From an uncultured Oscillospiraceae bacterium (GTDB lineage Bacteria > Bacillota > Clostridia > Oscillospirales > Oscillospiraceae): a stretch of 64,000 nucleotides of DNA. Location of the stretch: contig CAJTUE010000003.1 in the NCBI GenBank assembly GCA_910579775.1, positions 124,001 through 188,000 of the forward strand, in the 5' to 3' direction. The position numbers were made by a program, and so were the translations under genes. Below, in pieces: positions 49,254 through 57,221 of the stretch; position 1 is the stretch's first letter, and each line of letters starts with the position of its first letter. The notes beneath the pieces are model-generated. The model saw only the letters and a program-made list of their open reading frames with translations. It did not search any database and had not been told where the DNA came from.

Positions 49254-49658
49254 TTACACCCGGCGCCGCTTCGGGGGGCGGCAGCCGTTGTGGGGGATGG
49301 GGGTCACGTCCTTGATGAGGGTGACCTCCAGGCCCACGGCCTGCAGGGCGCGGATGGCGGCCTCGCGGCCCTGGCCGGGCCCCTTGACGAAGACCTCGAC
49401 GCTCTTGAGCCCATGCTCCATGGCGGCCTTGGCGGCGGTCTCCGCGGCGGTCTGGGCCGCAAAGGGGGTGGACTTCCGGGAACCCCGGAAGCCCATCTCG
49501 CCGGATGAGGCCCAGGAGATGGCGTTGCCCTGGGTGTCGGTCACGGTGACCATGGTGTTGTTGAAGGAAGAGCGGATATGCACGGCGCCCTTCTCAATGT
49601 TCTTGCGTTCGCGGCGGCGACGAGTGGTCGTCTTCTTGCCTTTGGTAGTAGCAGCCAT
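49254..49658 (-). CDS. rpsK: Ribosomal protein S11
   Basis: 134 residues. Typical blocks are HIRSSFNNTMVTVTDTQG, and GPGQGREAAIRALQAVGL near the middle; it lies on the 30S platform near the Shine-Dalgarno helix. The basic N-terminus (KGKKTTTRRRRERKN) is normal for Firmicutes. It is 15 bases downstream of rpsM. Confidence 0.97.
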   Translation of the reverse strand: MAATTKGKKTTTRRRRERKNIEKGAVHIRSSFNNTMVTVTDTQGNAISWASSGEMGFRGSRKSTPFAAQTAAETAAKAAMEHGLKSVEVFVKGPGQGREAAIRALQAVGLEVTLIKDVTPIPHNGCRPPKRRRV

Positions 49659-49673
49659 TATTCTCTTCCCTCC

Positions 49674-50042
49674 TTACTTCTTCTTGTTGGCCACGGTGCG
49701 CTTCGGACCCTTGCGGGTGCGGGCATTGGTCTTCGACCGCTGGCCGCGCACAGGGAGGCCCTTACGATGGCGAATGCCACGGTAGCAGCCGATCTCGGTC
49801 AGCCGCTTGATATCCAGCGCCACGTTGCGGCGCAGGTCACCCTCCACGGTGTAATCCCGGGCGATCTCTTCGCGCAGAGCCGCTTCCTGCTCCTCGGTCA
49901 GGTCCTTCACCCGCGTGTCGGGGTCAATGCCCGTGGCGGCGAGGATCTTGTTGGCGCTGGTGCGCCCAATGCCGAAAATGTAGGTGAGACCGATCTCTAC
50001 CCGCTTGTCCTTCGGCAAGTCAATACCGGCAATACGTGCCAT
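49674..50042 (-). CDS. rpsM: Ribosomal protein S13
   Basis: 122 residues. ARIAGIDLPKDKRVEIGLTY at the N-terminus and GIRHRKGLPVRGQRSKTNAR near the C-terminus are diagnostic. It forms the head of the 30S subunit and contacts the P-site tRNA and L5. First of the S13-S11-S4-alpha run, following rpmJ closely. Confidence 0.97.
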   Translation of the reverse strand: MARIAGIDLPKDKRVEIGLTYIFGIGRTSANKILAATGIDPDTRVKDLTEEQEAALREEIARDYTVEGDLRRNVALDIKRLTEIGCYRGIRHRKGLPVRGQRSKTNARTRKGPKRTVANKKK

Positions 50043-50060
50043 TTTCTACTGCACCTCCCT

Positions 50061-50174
50061 TTAACCTTGTCTCTGCTTGTGCTTGGGGTTTTCGCAAATG
50101 ACCATAACTTTGCCCTTGCGCTTGATGATCTTGCACTTCTCGCACATGGGCTTCACAGACGGTCTGACTTTCAT
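50061..50174 (-). CDS. rpmJ: Ribosomal protein L36
   Basis: 37 residues reading MKVRPSVKPMCEKCK, then KGKVMVICENPKHKQRQG. Cys11, Cys14, Cys27 and His32 make the zinc knuckle of the C+ form. The ATG (complement 50172-50174) is preceded by AAGGAGG. It fits exactly between rpsM and infA, as in other Firmicutes. Presence of the zinc form suggests that this genome also may have a zinc-free paralogue elsewhere. Confidence 0.97.
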   Translation of the reverse strand: MKVRPSVKPMCEKCKIIKRKGKVMVICENPKHKQRQG

Positions 50175-50197
50175 TGAGAAACCTCCTTCATGTGAAT

Positions 50198-50227
50198 GCC
50201 TGAATGGCCCCCCGCCGCGGTTCAGGC
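50198..50227 (-). promoter_or_regulatory. Hairpin in the infA-rpmJ gap
   Basis: GCCTGAA (50198-50204) pairs with TTCAGGC (50221-50227) around a GC-rich centre, just upstream of the rpmJ ribosome-binding site. No T-run follows. It may modulate read-through or translation. Confidence 0.35.
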
Positions 50228-50261
50228 AAGGCCGTGCCACGGCAGGGTCGTTGTTGTTTTC

Positions 50262-50480
50262 TTATTTTGTTCTCCAGGTAATGCGTCCTCTTGTCACATC
50301 ATAGGGCGACATTTGGACGGTCACCTTGTCTCCGGGCAGGATGCGGATGAAATTCATGCGTAGCTTGCCGGAGATGTGGGCGAGAATGATGTGTCCATTC
50401 CCGATGTCCACGTGGAAGGTGGTGTTGGGCAAAGCTTCTGTCACAACGCCCTCCACTTCGATCATATCATCCTTTGCCAA
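50262..50480 (-). CDS. infA: Translation initiation factor IF-1
   Basis: 72 residues, a single OB fold: MAKDDMIEVEGVV, then LAHISGKLRMNFIRILPGDKV. It binds the A site of the 30S subunit with IF-3. The start codon is TTG at 50480, since the family N-terminus MAKDD reads from it and AAGGAGG lies nine bases upstream; the next ATG would remove five conserved residues. It overlaps the end of the KOW-domain gene by 14 bases, so its translation is coupled to that gene. Confidence 0.96.
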   Translation of the reverse strand: MAKDDMIEVEGVVTEALPNTTFHVDIGNGHIILAHISGKLRMNFIRILPGDKVTVQMSPYDVTRGRITWRTK

Positions 50481-50766
50481 GGCTCATTTCCTCCTTAAAG
50501 GCCGCGAGGGCCCGTCTCAGCGCTCGGTCAGAGACCGTTTTTCCTTGCTGTAAGGCTTGGGTGACCGGGGGCGGAGGCTTTGGCGCCGACATGGTGACGG
50601 CTTCTACGTGCTTGGGGCTTTTGACCTTCGGCCGACCGCCCTTGCGGCGTTTGCCGTCGGCCAGCAGCAGCCGGCCCGTTTCCTCCTCCCGTCCCACCAC
50701 CCAGAAGAGTTTGTCCCGGTCCCGCCCGGCTGTCGCCCGGACCAGACCGCCTGTCTCATAGCTCAT
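50467..50766 (-). CDS. KOW-domain (L14e-like) RNA-binding protein
   Basis: 99 residues. The first 60 fold as a KOW/SH3-like barrel: GGLVRATAGRDRDKLFWVVG and LLLADGKRRKGGRPKVKSPKH, similar to the archaeal/eukaryal L14e group. A basic and proline-containing C-terminus follows. A gene of this kind sits between map and infA in many Clostridia, but its ribosomal or RNA role is not established. The start ATG 50766 is inside the map 3' end (11-base overlap) and has AGGAGAAGG before it. A longer frame to 50853 lies in map. Confidence 0.88.
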   Translation of the reverse strand: MSYETGGLVRATAGRDRDKLFWVVGREEETGRLLLADGKRRKGGRPKVKSPKHVEAVTMSAPKPPPPVTQALQQGKTVSDRALRRALAAFKEEMSLGKG

Positions 50767-51526
50767 AGCCTTCTCCTGGGTCGGTGAGGATCTCCGGCTC
50801 TCCTTCGGTAATGAGGATGGTGTTTTCATAATGGGCGGTGAGGCTGCCGTCAACAGACACGGTGGTCCAGTTGTCCTCCAGCACCTTCACCCGCCAATCC
50901 CCGGCGCATACCATGGGTTCCAGGGCGATGACCATTCCTGGCATCAGCCGGGGCCCGTGTCCGCCGGGGCCGTAGTTGGGGACCTCGGGCGGCTCATGCA
51001 TCTGCCGGCCCACACCGTGGCCGACGAAGTCTCGCACAACGCCGTAGCCGAAGCTTTCCACATACTGCTGTACCGCGTGGCCGATGTCCCGGACCCGGTT
51101 GCCTGCCTTGGCCTGGGCGATGCCCTTCCAAAAGCTCTCCCGGGTCACCTCCATTAGCTGCCGCGCCTCGGCCGAAACCTTTCCGCAGGGAAAGGTGGCG
51201 GCGCAGTCGCCGTGGAAGCCGTGGAGATAGGCCCCCACGTCAATGGACACGATGTCCCCCTCTTCCAGTCTGCGGCTACCGGGAATGCCGTGGATGACCA
51301 CCTCATTCACCGACGCGCAGATGGAGCCGGGAAAGCCGCCGTAGCCTAAGAAGGAAGGCTTGGCGCCGTGACCGCGGATAAACTTGTGGACCTCCCGGTC
51401 GATCTCCCCGGTGGTAACACCGGGGCGGATCATGCTGCCCGCCAGAGCTCTTGCCCGGGCAGTGAGCCGCCCGGCGGCACGCATTTTTTCAATCTCTTCA
51501 GGGGTCTTGATGGTGATAAGCTCCAT
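50756..51526 (-). CDS. map: Methionine aminopeptidase, type I
   Basis: 256 residues. The pita-bread fold shows ICASVNEVVIHGIP and the metal ligands in DIVSIDVGAYLHGFHGDCA, FVGHGVGRQMHE and the glutamates of IALEPMV and HYENTILI. It removes the initiator methionine from nascent chains. GGGAG lies before the ATG, two bases after the adk stop. The 3' end overlaps the KOW gene. Confidence 0.97.
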   Translation of the reverse strand: MELITIKTPEEIEKMRAAGRLTARARALAGSMIRPGVTTGEIDREVHKFIRGHGAKPSFLGYGGFPGSICASVNEVVIHGIPGSRRLEEGDIVSIDVGAYLHGFHGDCAATFPCGKVSAEARQLMEVTRESFWKGIAQAKAGNRVRDIGHAVQQYVESFGYGVVRDFVGHGVGRQMHEPPEVPNYGPGGHGPRLMPGMVIALEPMVCAGDWRVKVLEDNWTTVSVDGSLTAHYENTILITEGEPEILTDPGEGYEL

Positions 51527-51528
51527 GC

Positions 51529-52164
51529 TTACACTCCCAGAGTCTTGGCAATGGCGGCAGAGACGTCCTCCAAGCTGCCCTTGTCACCGGGGACCGTGCA
51601 CAGCAGGCCCCGCTCCCCGTAAAAGTCCTTCAGGGGCTCGGTCACGCTGTGGTAGACCTCCAGACGCTCCTTCACCGTTTCGGCCCGGTCATCCTTGCGG
51701 GTGACCAGCTTACCGCCGCAGTGGTCGCAGATCCCCTCGGTCTTGGAGGGGTTGGCCTCCACGTGGTAGGGAGCGCCGCAGCTCTCGCAGACCCTCCGTC
51801 CGCTCATGCGCTGGATAATGGCCTCGTCGGGAACCTCCAGGTCTACCACCCGGTCGATGACGATTCCCATATCCTCCATGGCCTGGGCCTGGGCCAGCGT
51901 GCGGGGCACGCCGTCCAGGATAAAGCCCTTGGCGCAGTCGTCATGACTCAGCCGCTCCTTCACGATGGCGAGGATCACCTGGTCGGGGACCAGCTGGCCC
52001 GCGTCGATGAGGGCCTTGGCCTGGAGCCCTACCTCTGTGCCCGCTTGGATGGCGGCGCGGAGGATGTTGCCGGTGGAGATGGTGGGGATGCCCAGACGCG
52101 CAGAGAAGATCTCAGCCTGTGTTCCCTTTCCCGCGCCGGGCGCGCCCAAGAAGATGATCTTCAT
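51529..52164 (-). CDS. adk: Adenylate kinase (zinc-lid form)
   Basis: 211 residues. P-loop GAPGAGKGTQA at the start, the AMP-binding TGNILRAA, and FILDGVPRTLAQA. The lid holds CESCG and CDHCGG, the four cysteines that bind structural zinc in many Gram-positive enzymes. It balances ATP, ADP and AMP. Position between secY and map is the usual one. Confidence 0.97.
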   Translation of the reverse strand: MKIIFLGAPGAGKGTQAEIFSARLGIPTISTGNILRAAIQAGTEVGLQAKALIDAGQLVPDQVILAIVKERLSHDDCAKGFILDGVPRTLAQAQAMEDMGIVIDRVVDLEVPDEAIIQRMSGRRVCESCGAPYHVEANPSKTEGICDHCGGKLVTRKDDRAETVKERLEVYHSVTEPLKDFYGERGLLCTVPGDKGSLEDVSAAIAKTLGV

Positions 52165-52174
52165 GGGCCACCCC

Positions 52175-53569
52175 TTACTCCAGGAAGCCCTTGTAGTGGC
52201 GCATGAGCATCTGGGCCTCCATGGCCTTTACCGTCTCCAGCGCGACGCCCACCACGATGATGATGGAGGTACCGCCGATGGCGAGAGACTGGATGCCGAT
52301 GATGTTGCCGGTGATGATGGGCAGGATGGCGATCACCGACAGATACAAAGCGCCAAACAGGGTAATCTTATTGAGGACCTTGTGAATGAAGTCGGCGGTG
52401 GGCTTGCCCGGACGGAAGCCAGGAACGAAGCCGCCGTTCTTCTTCAGGTTGTTGGCCACCTCTACGGGGTTGAACTGGATGGAGGAGTAGAAGTAGCTGA
52501 AGCCCAGGATCAGCAGGAAGTAGACGACGGCGTACAGCACGCCGCTGGAGTCAAACACCCGCATGAACCCGCCGCCGAAGCCCTTGGACTCCTTGGTCAC
52601 CCCGGCAAAGGCCGCGATGGTGGCGGGGAGCGAGGCGATAGCCTGGGCAAAGATGATGGGCATAACGCCGGACATATTCACCTTCATGGGCAGGTGGGTG
52701 GACTGGCCGCCGTACATCTTCCGGCCCACCACCCGCTTGGCGTACTGCACAGGAATGCGGCGCTCGGCGTTGGTGATAAACACGATGAAGATGACCAGCA
52801 GGAGCATCCCCACCAGGAACAGCGGGATAAGGGCGGGGTGCATGGCCCCGTCCCGGAGGGAGGCCTCCGTGCCCGCCGCCGCGGCCTCGGCCGCCGCCTT
52901 GTTGTTGTGGCTCCAGTTCTGCACCCCGGTGATCATGCCCATGACCATGCTGGGCACCCGGGAGACGATACCGCCGAACAGGATGATGGAGATGCCGTTT
53001 CCGATGCCGAACTCGGTGATCTGCTCACCCAGCCACATCAGGAAGGCGGAGCCGGCGGTAAAGGCCAGGACGATGATAATACCCATCAGCCAGACGGGCA
53101 CGCCGGTGCCCATGTTGAGGATGGGGCTGCCACCCAGAGCCGTCTGCTGCTTGGACCAGGAGTTGAGCAGGGTGAAATACCCGAAGCCCTGGAGCACCGC
53201 GATGGCCACGGTGGTATAGCGGGTGATGGCGGCGATCTTCTTGCGGCCTTCCTCGCCGCCGTCGGTCTTCAGCCGCTCCAGCGCCGGAATGGCGATGCAC
53301 AGCAGCTCAATGATGATGGAGCTGTTGATATAGGGCTGGATGCTGAGGGCAAAGACCGTCGCTTGGGCGAAGGCGTCGCCGCTCATGGCGTTCAGAAGGG
53401 TGAAGATGGTGCCGGACTGGCCCTTCAGATACTCCTTGAGCACATTGCCGTCCACAAAGGGAGCGGGAATGACGGAGCCAAGACGGAAGATCAGCAGAGC
53501 CAGCAGGGTGAAGAGGATCTTCTTGCGCAACTCTTCGATCTTCCATGCGTTGCGAATGGTGGAGATCAA
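52175..53569 (-). CDS. secY: Protein translocase subunit SecY
   Basis: 464 residues, ten transmembrane helices. Typical blocks are FRLGSVIPAPFVDG in helix 1 and its plug region, INSSIIIELLCIAIPALERL and IQFNPVEVANNLKKNGGFVPG. It forms the Sec channel in the cytoplasmic membrane. An Ala-rich external insertion (KAAAEAAAAGTEAS) sits in the loop near residue 215. The start codon is TTG at 53569, overlapping region with the rplO stop; GAGGTGAT serves as ribosome site. It links the spc ribosomal genes to adk and map. Confidence 0.97.
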   Translation of the reverse strand: MISTIRNAWKIEELRKKILFTLLALLIFRLGSVIPAPFVDGNVLKEYLKGQSGTIFTLLNAMSGDAFAQATVFALSIQPYINSSIIIELLCIAIPALERLKTDGGEEGRKKIAAITRYTTVAIAVLQGFGYFTLLNSWSKQQTALGGSPILNMGTGVPVWLMGIIIVLAFTAGSAFLMWLGEQITEFGIGNGISIILFGGIVSRVPSMVMGMITGVQNWSHNNKAAAEAAAAGTEASLRDGAMHPALIPLFLVGMLLLVIFIVFITNAERRIPVQYAKRVVGRKMYGGQSTHLPMKVNMSGVMPIIFAQAIASLPATIAAFAGVTKESKGFGGGFMRVFDSSGVLYAVVYFLLILGFSYFYSSIQFNPVEVANNLKKNGGFVPGFRPGKPTADFIHKVLNKITLFGALYLSVIAILPIITGNIIGIQSLAIGGTSIIIVVGVALETVKAMEAQMLMRHYKGFLE

Positions 53570-53570
53570 A

Positions 53571-54011
53571 TCAAATCACCTCGGCCTTTCCGCCGGCCTG
53601 CTCGATCTTCTCCTTGGCGGAGGCGGAAAAGGCGGACGCGCGAACGGTCAGCTTCTTGGAAAGCGTCCCGTTGCCCAGCACCTTCACGCCGTACTCGCAC
53701 TTGGAAAGGATGCCCTTATCCAGCAGGTCGCAAACATTCACGGTGTCGCCGTCTTCAAACTTGTTGAGGGAAGCCACGTTAATGGCTTCCAAGGGCTTGG
53801 CAAAGATGTTGTTGAAGCCCCGCTTGGGCACGCGGCGGGCCAGAGGCATCTGGCCGCCCTCAAAGCCCACGCGCACGCCGCCGCCGGAGCGGGCCCACTG
53901 GCCCTTGTGCCCACGGCCGGCGGTCTTGCCGTTGCCGGTGCCGGGGCCGCGGCCCTTGCGCTTGCCCACCTGGGTGGAACCGGGCGCGGGGGAAAGATCA
54001 TGCAAATTCAT
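53571..54011 (-). CDS. rplO: Ribosomal protein L15
   Basis: 146 residues with the Gly-rich N-terminal half KRKGRGPGTGNGKTAGRGHKG and VGFEGGQMPLARRVPKRGF, and a C-terminal domain ending KIEQAGGKAEVI. It stabilises 23S rRNA during 50S assembly. Its TGA lies two bases upstream of the secY TTG. Confidence 0.97.
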   Translation of the reverse strand: MNLHDLSPAPGSTQVGKRKGRGPGTGNGKTAGRGHKGQWARSGGGVRVGFEGGQMPLARRVPKRGFNNIFAKPLEAINVASLNKFEDGDTVNVCDLLDKGILSKCEYGVKVLGNGTLSKKLTVRASAFSASAKEKIEQAGGKAEVI

Positions 54012-54024
54012 TTCTGGCGCCTCC

Positions 54025-54207
54025 TTACTTTTCCTCGGTTACGTTGAGGAGGTAACCGATCAGGGCGATTTTGCCGCGGGTGGCCTCGTTGTCGGGCTGC
54101 ACGGTGACGTCGCCGATTTTCTTGAGGCCCAGGGCCTCGGCGGTGGCCTTGTGCTTGGCAAGGCGGCCGTTCAGACTCTTGGCCAGAGTGATTTTTACGT
54201 TAGCCAT
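54025..54207 (-). CDS. rpmD: Ribosomal protein L30
   Basis: 60 residues, the usual bacterial size: KITLAKSLNGRLAKHKATAE and RGKIALIGYLLNVTEE. A small peripheral 50S protein. Located between rpsE and rplO as in the standard spc order. Confidence 0.96.
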   Translation of the reverse strand: MANVKITLAKSLNGRLAKHKATAEALGLKKIGDVTVQPDNEATRGKIALIGYLLNVTEEK

Positions 54208-54221
54208 TGCTCAAAGCCTCC

Positions 54222-54722
54222 TTAACCTAAAAGCTCTTCCACGCTCTTACCGCGCACCCGGGCGACCTCCTCCGGCCCACGCAGGCTTCTCAGACCCTGG
54301 AAGGTGGCGGAGACGACGTTCTGGGGGTTGTTGGAGCGCAGGCACTTGGCGCGGATGTCGCGGATGCCCGCGGCCTCCATCACGGCGCGCACGGGGCCGC
54401 CGGCGATGATACCGGTACCGGGGGCGGCGGGCTTCAGAAGCACGCGGCCCGCGCCGAACTCACCGATGACCTCGTGGGGAATGGTGGTGCCGGACAGGGT
54501 GATGTTGGTCATGTTCTTCTTGGCGTCCTCGATGCCCTTGCGGATAGCCTCGGGGACCTCAGCGGCCTTCCCGGTGCCAAAGCCCACACGGCCCTTCTCG
54601 TCGCCCACGACCATCAGAGCGGCAAACTTCATCACACGTCCGCCCTTCACGGTCTTGCTGACACGGTTGAGGGCAACCAGCTTCTCGGTATACTCGCTCT
54701 GCTCTTTTTCAAATCTAGGCAT
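54222..54722 (-). CDS. rpsE: Ribosomal protein S5
   Basis: 166 residues. VSKTVKGGRVMKFAALMVVG and VGFGTGKAAEVPEAIRKG form the double-stranded-RNA-like N-terminal domain; PAAPGTGIIAGGPVRAVME the C-terminal one. It works with S4 at the mRNA entry and in decoding accuracy. Spacing of 18 bases to rplR. Confidence 0.97.
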   Translation of the reverse strand: MPRFEKEQSEYTEKLVALNRVSKTVKGGRVMKFAALMVVGDEKGRVGFGTGKAAEVPEAIRKGIEDAKKNMTNITLSGTTIPHEVIGEFGAGRVLLKPAAPGTGIIAGGPVRAVMEAAGIRDIRAKCLRSNNPQNVVSATFQGLRSLRGPEEVARVRGKSVEELLG

Positions 54723-54740
54723 AACTCGCTTCCTCCTCCC

Positions 54741-55097
54741 TTAAAACTGCAGGCCGCCCTCGCGGGCGCCCTCGGCCAAAGCCTGGACACGGCCGTGGTA
54801 GACATAGCCGCCCCGGTCGAAGACCACCGCGGTGATCCCCTTGGCCTTGGCGCGCTCGGCCACCGTCTGGCCGACCTTCTTGGCCGCCTCGCAGTTGGAG
54901 CCGGCGCCGAAGCCCTTCTCCAAGGAGGAAGCGGAGCACAGGGTGACACCGGCAACGTCGTCGATGACCTGCGCATAGATGTTGCTGTCGCTACGGAACA
55001 CGTTCAGACGGGGCCGCTCGGGGGTGCCGCTGATCTTGGCGCGCACTCTCTTGTGGCGGCGGAGCCGCTGGGCATTGCTATCGATTTTCTTGATCAT
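54741..55097 (-). CDS. rplR: Ribosomal protein L18
   Basis: 118 residues. RRHKRVRAKISGTPERPRLNV at the N-terminus and FDRGGYVYHGRVQALAEGAR at the C-terminus are typical. It binds 5S rRNA with L5. One unusual stretch is a Cys in VTLCSASSLEKGF; otherwise standard. Confidence 0.97.
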   Translation of the reverse strand: MIKKIDSNAQRLRRHKRVRAKISGTPERPRLNVFRSDSNIYAQVIDDVAGVTLCSASSLEKGFGAGSNCEAAKKVGQTVAERAKAKGITAVVFDRGGYVYHGRVQALAEGAREGGLQF

Positions 55098-55111
55098 GTT
55101 GGCACACCTCC

Positions 55112-55660
55112 TTACTTCTTCTTCACGCCGGTCTTGCCTTCCTTACGGCGGATGACCTCGTCAACATATTTGATCCCCTTGCCCTTATAAGGCTCGGGCG
55201 GACGTTTCTCTCTGATCTCGGCGGCGAACTGGCCCACGCGCTGCTTGTCCGCACCGGAGACAACGATCTTGTTGGGGTTGGGAGTCTCCAGCTTGATGCC
55301 CTCGGGAGCCTCCATGGTGACCTGATGGGAAAAGCCCAGGTTCATCACCAGCTTGCCGCCCTCCATGGCCACGCGGTAACCCACGCCGTTCACGTCCAGC
55401 TCCTTGGTGAAGCCGTCGGTAACGCCTACGACCATGTTGTGGAGCAGGGTGCGGGTGAGACCGTGGAGAGAGCGGTTCTCCTTCAGATCGTTGGGGCGCT
55501 CCACGATGAGCTGAGCGCCGTCCTTCTTGATGAGCATAGCAGGCGCCAGGTCCTGCTCCAGGGTGCCCTTGGGACCCTTGACGGTCACGTGGTTGCCCTC
55601 ACCGATGGTGATCTCCACCCCGGCGGGGACGTCGATGGGCATTCTTCCGATTCTCGACAT
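55112..55660 (-). CDS. rplF: Ribosomal protein L6
   Basis: 182 residues. MSRIGRMPIDVPAGVEI and the C-terminal EIREKRPPEPYKGKGIKY mark the two-domain L6. It lies near the factor-binding region of the 50S subunit. The gene follows rpsH after 15 bases. Confidence 0.98.
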   Translation of the reverse strand: MSRIGRMPIDVPAGVEITIGEGNHVTVKGPKGTLEQDLAPAMLIKKDGAQLIVERPNDLKENRSLHGLTRTLLHNMVVGVTDGFTKELDVNGVGYRVAMEGGKLVMNLGFSHQVTMEAPEGIKLETPNPNKIVVSGADKQRVGQFAAEIREKRPPEPYKGKGIKYVDEVIRRKEGKTGVKKK

Positions 55661-55675
55661 AGCTCTCTGCCCTCC

Positions 55676-56074
55676 TTACCACACGAACGCCAGGACTTCG
55701 CCGCCGACGTGGGCCGCGCGCGCGGCTTTGTCGGTCATGACGCCCTTGGACGTGGAAATGATGGCGATACCAAGCCCCTTGATGACACGGGGCAGCTCGT
55801 CGGCGCCGGCATAGACCCGCAGACCGGGCTTGCTCACGCGGCGAAGGTTGGTGATCACCTTTTCCTTGTTTGCGGTGTACTTCAGGGTGATGTGGATCAC
55901 ACCCTGGGTGCCGTCCTCGACGAGCTGGTAGTTCTTGATATACCCCTCGTCCAGGAGGATCTGCGCGATGGATCTCTTCATGTTGCTGGCGGGCACGTCC
56001 ACCGTTTCATGCCCGGCGTTGGATGCGTTGCGGATGCGCGTCAGCATATCCGCGATGGGGTCTGTGATCTGCAT
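55676..56074 (-). CDS. rpsH: Ribosomal protein S8
   Basis: 132 residues with MQITDPIADMLTRIRNAS and the C-terminal GIAIISTSKGVMTDKAAR. A primary 16S rRNA binder and, in E. coli, the repressor of the spc operon. Here it is preceded by an unusual 177-base structured gap after rpsN. AGGAGG lies before the ATG. Confidence 0.98.
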   Translation of the reverse strand: MQITDPIADMLTRIRNASNAGHETVDVPASNMKRSIAQILLDEGYIKNYQLVEDGTQGVIHITLKYTANKEKVITNLRRVSKPGLRVYAGADELPRVIKGLGIAIISTSKGVMTDKAARAAHVGGEVLAFVW

Positions 56075-56251
56075 GAGAATACCTCCTATTAAGATTACCC
56101 CTGTTTCCAGAGGTCCAGCGGCAAGGTATCAAGGCTTAGGCACCGTCCTGACCTGTTGCCGCCGTCCAGCTATCCACAAACCAAGTAAACTTGGTCCATG
56201 ACATGGGTCATCCGCAGAGCGGTTTTTTCAAACCGCCCTGCGGAGCGAGAT
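56075..56251 (-). promoter_or_regulatory. Structured 177-base gap between rpsN and rpsH
   Basis: All other gaps from rplC to rpsH are under 25 bases. This one holds a hairpin of CCGCAG-type arms (56212-56243, with inner CGGTTT/AAACCG), a second hairpin ACCAAGT-AA-ACTTGGT (56180-56195), and GC-rich sequence up to the rpsH ribosome site. No reading frame or promoter of good quality is visible. It may be an internal regulatory element, for example an S8 target, or a repeat insertion. Confidence 0.5.
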
Positions 56252-56437
56252 TTACCAGGACGCCTTTTTAACTCCCGGAATTTGTCCCTTATACGCCAGT
56301 TCCCGGAAGCAGATACGGCAGATGCCGTAGTCGCGGAGATAGGCGTGGGGACGGCCGCAGATCTTGCAGCGGTTGTAGCGGCGGCTGGAAAACTTGGGCT
56401 TCGCCTGCTGCTTGAGGATCATTGATTTCTTCGCCAT
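56252..56437 (-). CDS. rpsN: Ribosomal protein S14, type Z (zinc form)
   Basis: 61 residues. CKICGRPHAYLRDYGICRIC contains the two CxxC pairs (Cys24, 27, 40, 43) of the zinc-binding S14. MAKKSMILKQQAKPKF at the start and the KKASW end are conserved. It is a late-assembling protein of the 30S head. Confidence 0.97.
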   Translation of the reverse strand: MAKKSMILKQQAKPKFSSRRYNRCKICGRPHAYLRDYGICRICFRELAYKGQIPGVKKASW

Positions 56438-56454
56438 GTTTCCCTTCTCCTTTC

Positions 56455-57204
56455 TCAGCGGACAAAGGGAGCGCCGATCAGCTCAAGCAAAGCGCGGCCT
56501 TCCTCGTCGGTGTTGGCGGTGGTACAAATGATGACGTCCATGCCCCGGATCTTGTCGATCTTATCGTAGTCGATCTCGGGGAAGATCAGCTGCTCCTTGA
56601 GGCCCAGGGCGTAGTTGCCGCGGCCATCAAAGGAGTTGGGGTTGATGCCCCGGAAGTCACGCACGCGGGGGAGGGCCACGCCGAACAGGCGGTCCAGGAA
56701 CTCCCACATTTTGTCGCTGCGCAGGGTCACCTTGGCGCCGATGGGCATGCCCTCGCGGAGCTTGAAGTTCGCCACCGACTTCTTGGCCTTGGTGATGATG
56801 GGCTTCTGGCCGGTGATGGCGGCCAGATCGGACACGACGGCCTCCAGCACCTTGGAGTTGTCACGGGCCTCGCCGCAGGCGCAGTTGACCACGATCTTCT
56901 CCAGCTTGGGGATCTGCATCACAGACTTGTAGCCGAACTTCTCCATGAGAGCAGGAGCGACTTCGGTCACGTACTTCGCCTTCAGGTTGGGCATACCCTC
57001 GGTATCCACAGCCTTGGCGGACTTCTTCTCGGTCTTCTTGGCGGCCGGCTTCTTGGCGGCGGTCTTCTTCTCCGCGGCCTTGGCCTTGACATCCTCGACC
57101 ACTTCCTCAGCCTTCGCCTTCACATCGTCGGCGGCCTTCTCAGCCTTGGCCTTGACGGCCTCAACGACCTCTTCGACCTGCTCGGTCTTCTTCTCGTCAG
57201 CCAT
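56455..57204 (-). CDS. rplE: Ribosomal protein L5 with a 70-residue Lys/Ala/Glu-rich N-terminal extension
   Basis: 249 residues, against about 180 for normal L5. The L5 core begins about residue 70 (MPNLKAKYVTEVAPALMEKF) and keeps IVVNCACGEA, VTLRSDKMWEFLDRL and GRGNYALGLKEQLIFPEI. The first 70 residues are first acidic-basic mixed helix (VEEVVEAVKAKAEKAADDVK) and then KKTAAKKPAAKKTEKKSAK. The ATG at 57204 has AAAGGAGGAG upstream, whereas the internal Met at the core start has none, so the extension is translated. L5 binds 5S rRNA and helps contact the 30S head. A proteolytic removal of the extension is possible. Confidence 0.95.
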   Translation of the reverse strand: MADEKKTEQVEEVVEAVKAKAEKAADDVKAKAEEVVEDVKAKAAEKKTAAKKPAAKKTEKKSAKAVDTEGMPNLKAKYVTEVAPALMEKFGYKSVMQIPKLEKIVVNCACGEARDNSKVLEAVVSDLAAITGQKPIITKAKKSVANFKLREGMPIGAKVTLRSDKMWEFLDRLFGVALPRVRDFRGINPNSFDGRGNYALGLKEQLIFPEIDYDKIDKIRGMDVIICTTANTDEEGRALLELIGAPFVR

Positions 57205-57221
57205 TGTCTACTCCTCCTTTC

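Noticed and set aside
51965..53767. 600-codon plus-strand frame opposite secY
   Set aside because: secY is unambiguous on the other strand; the frame is His/Asp/Gly-rich shadow.
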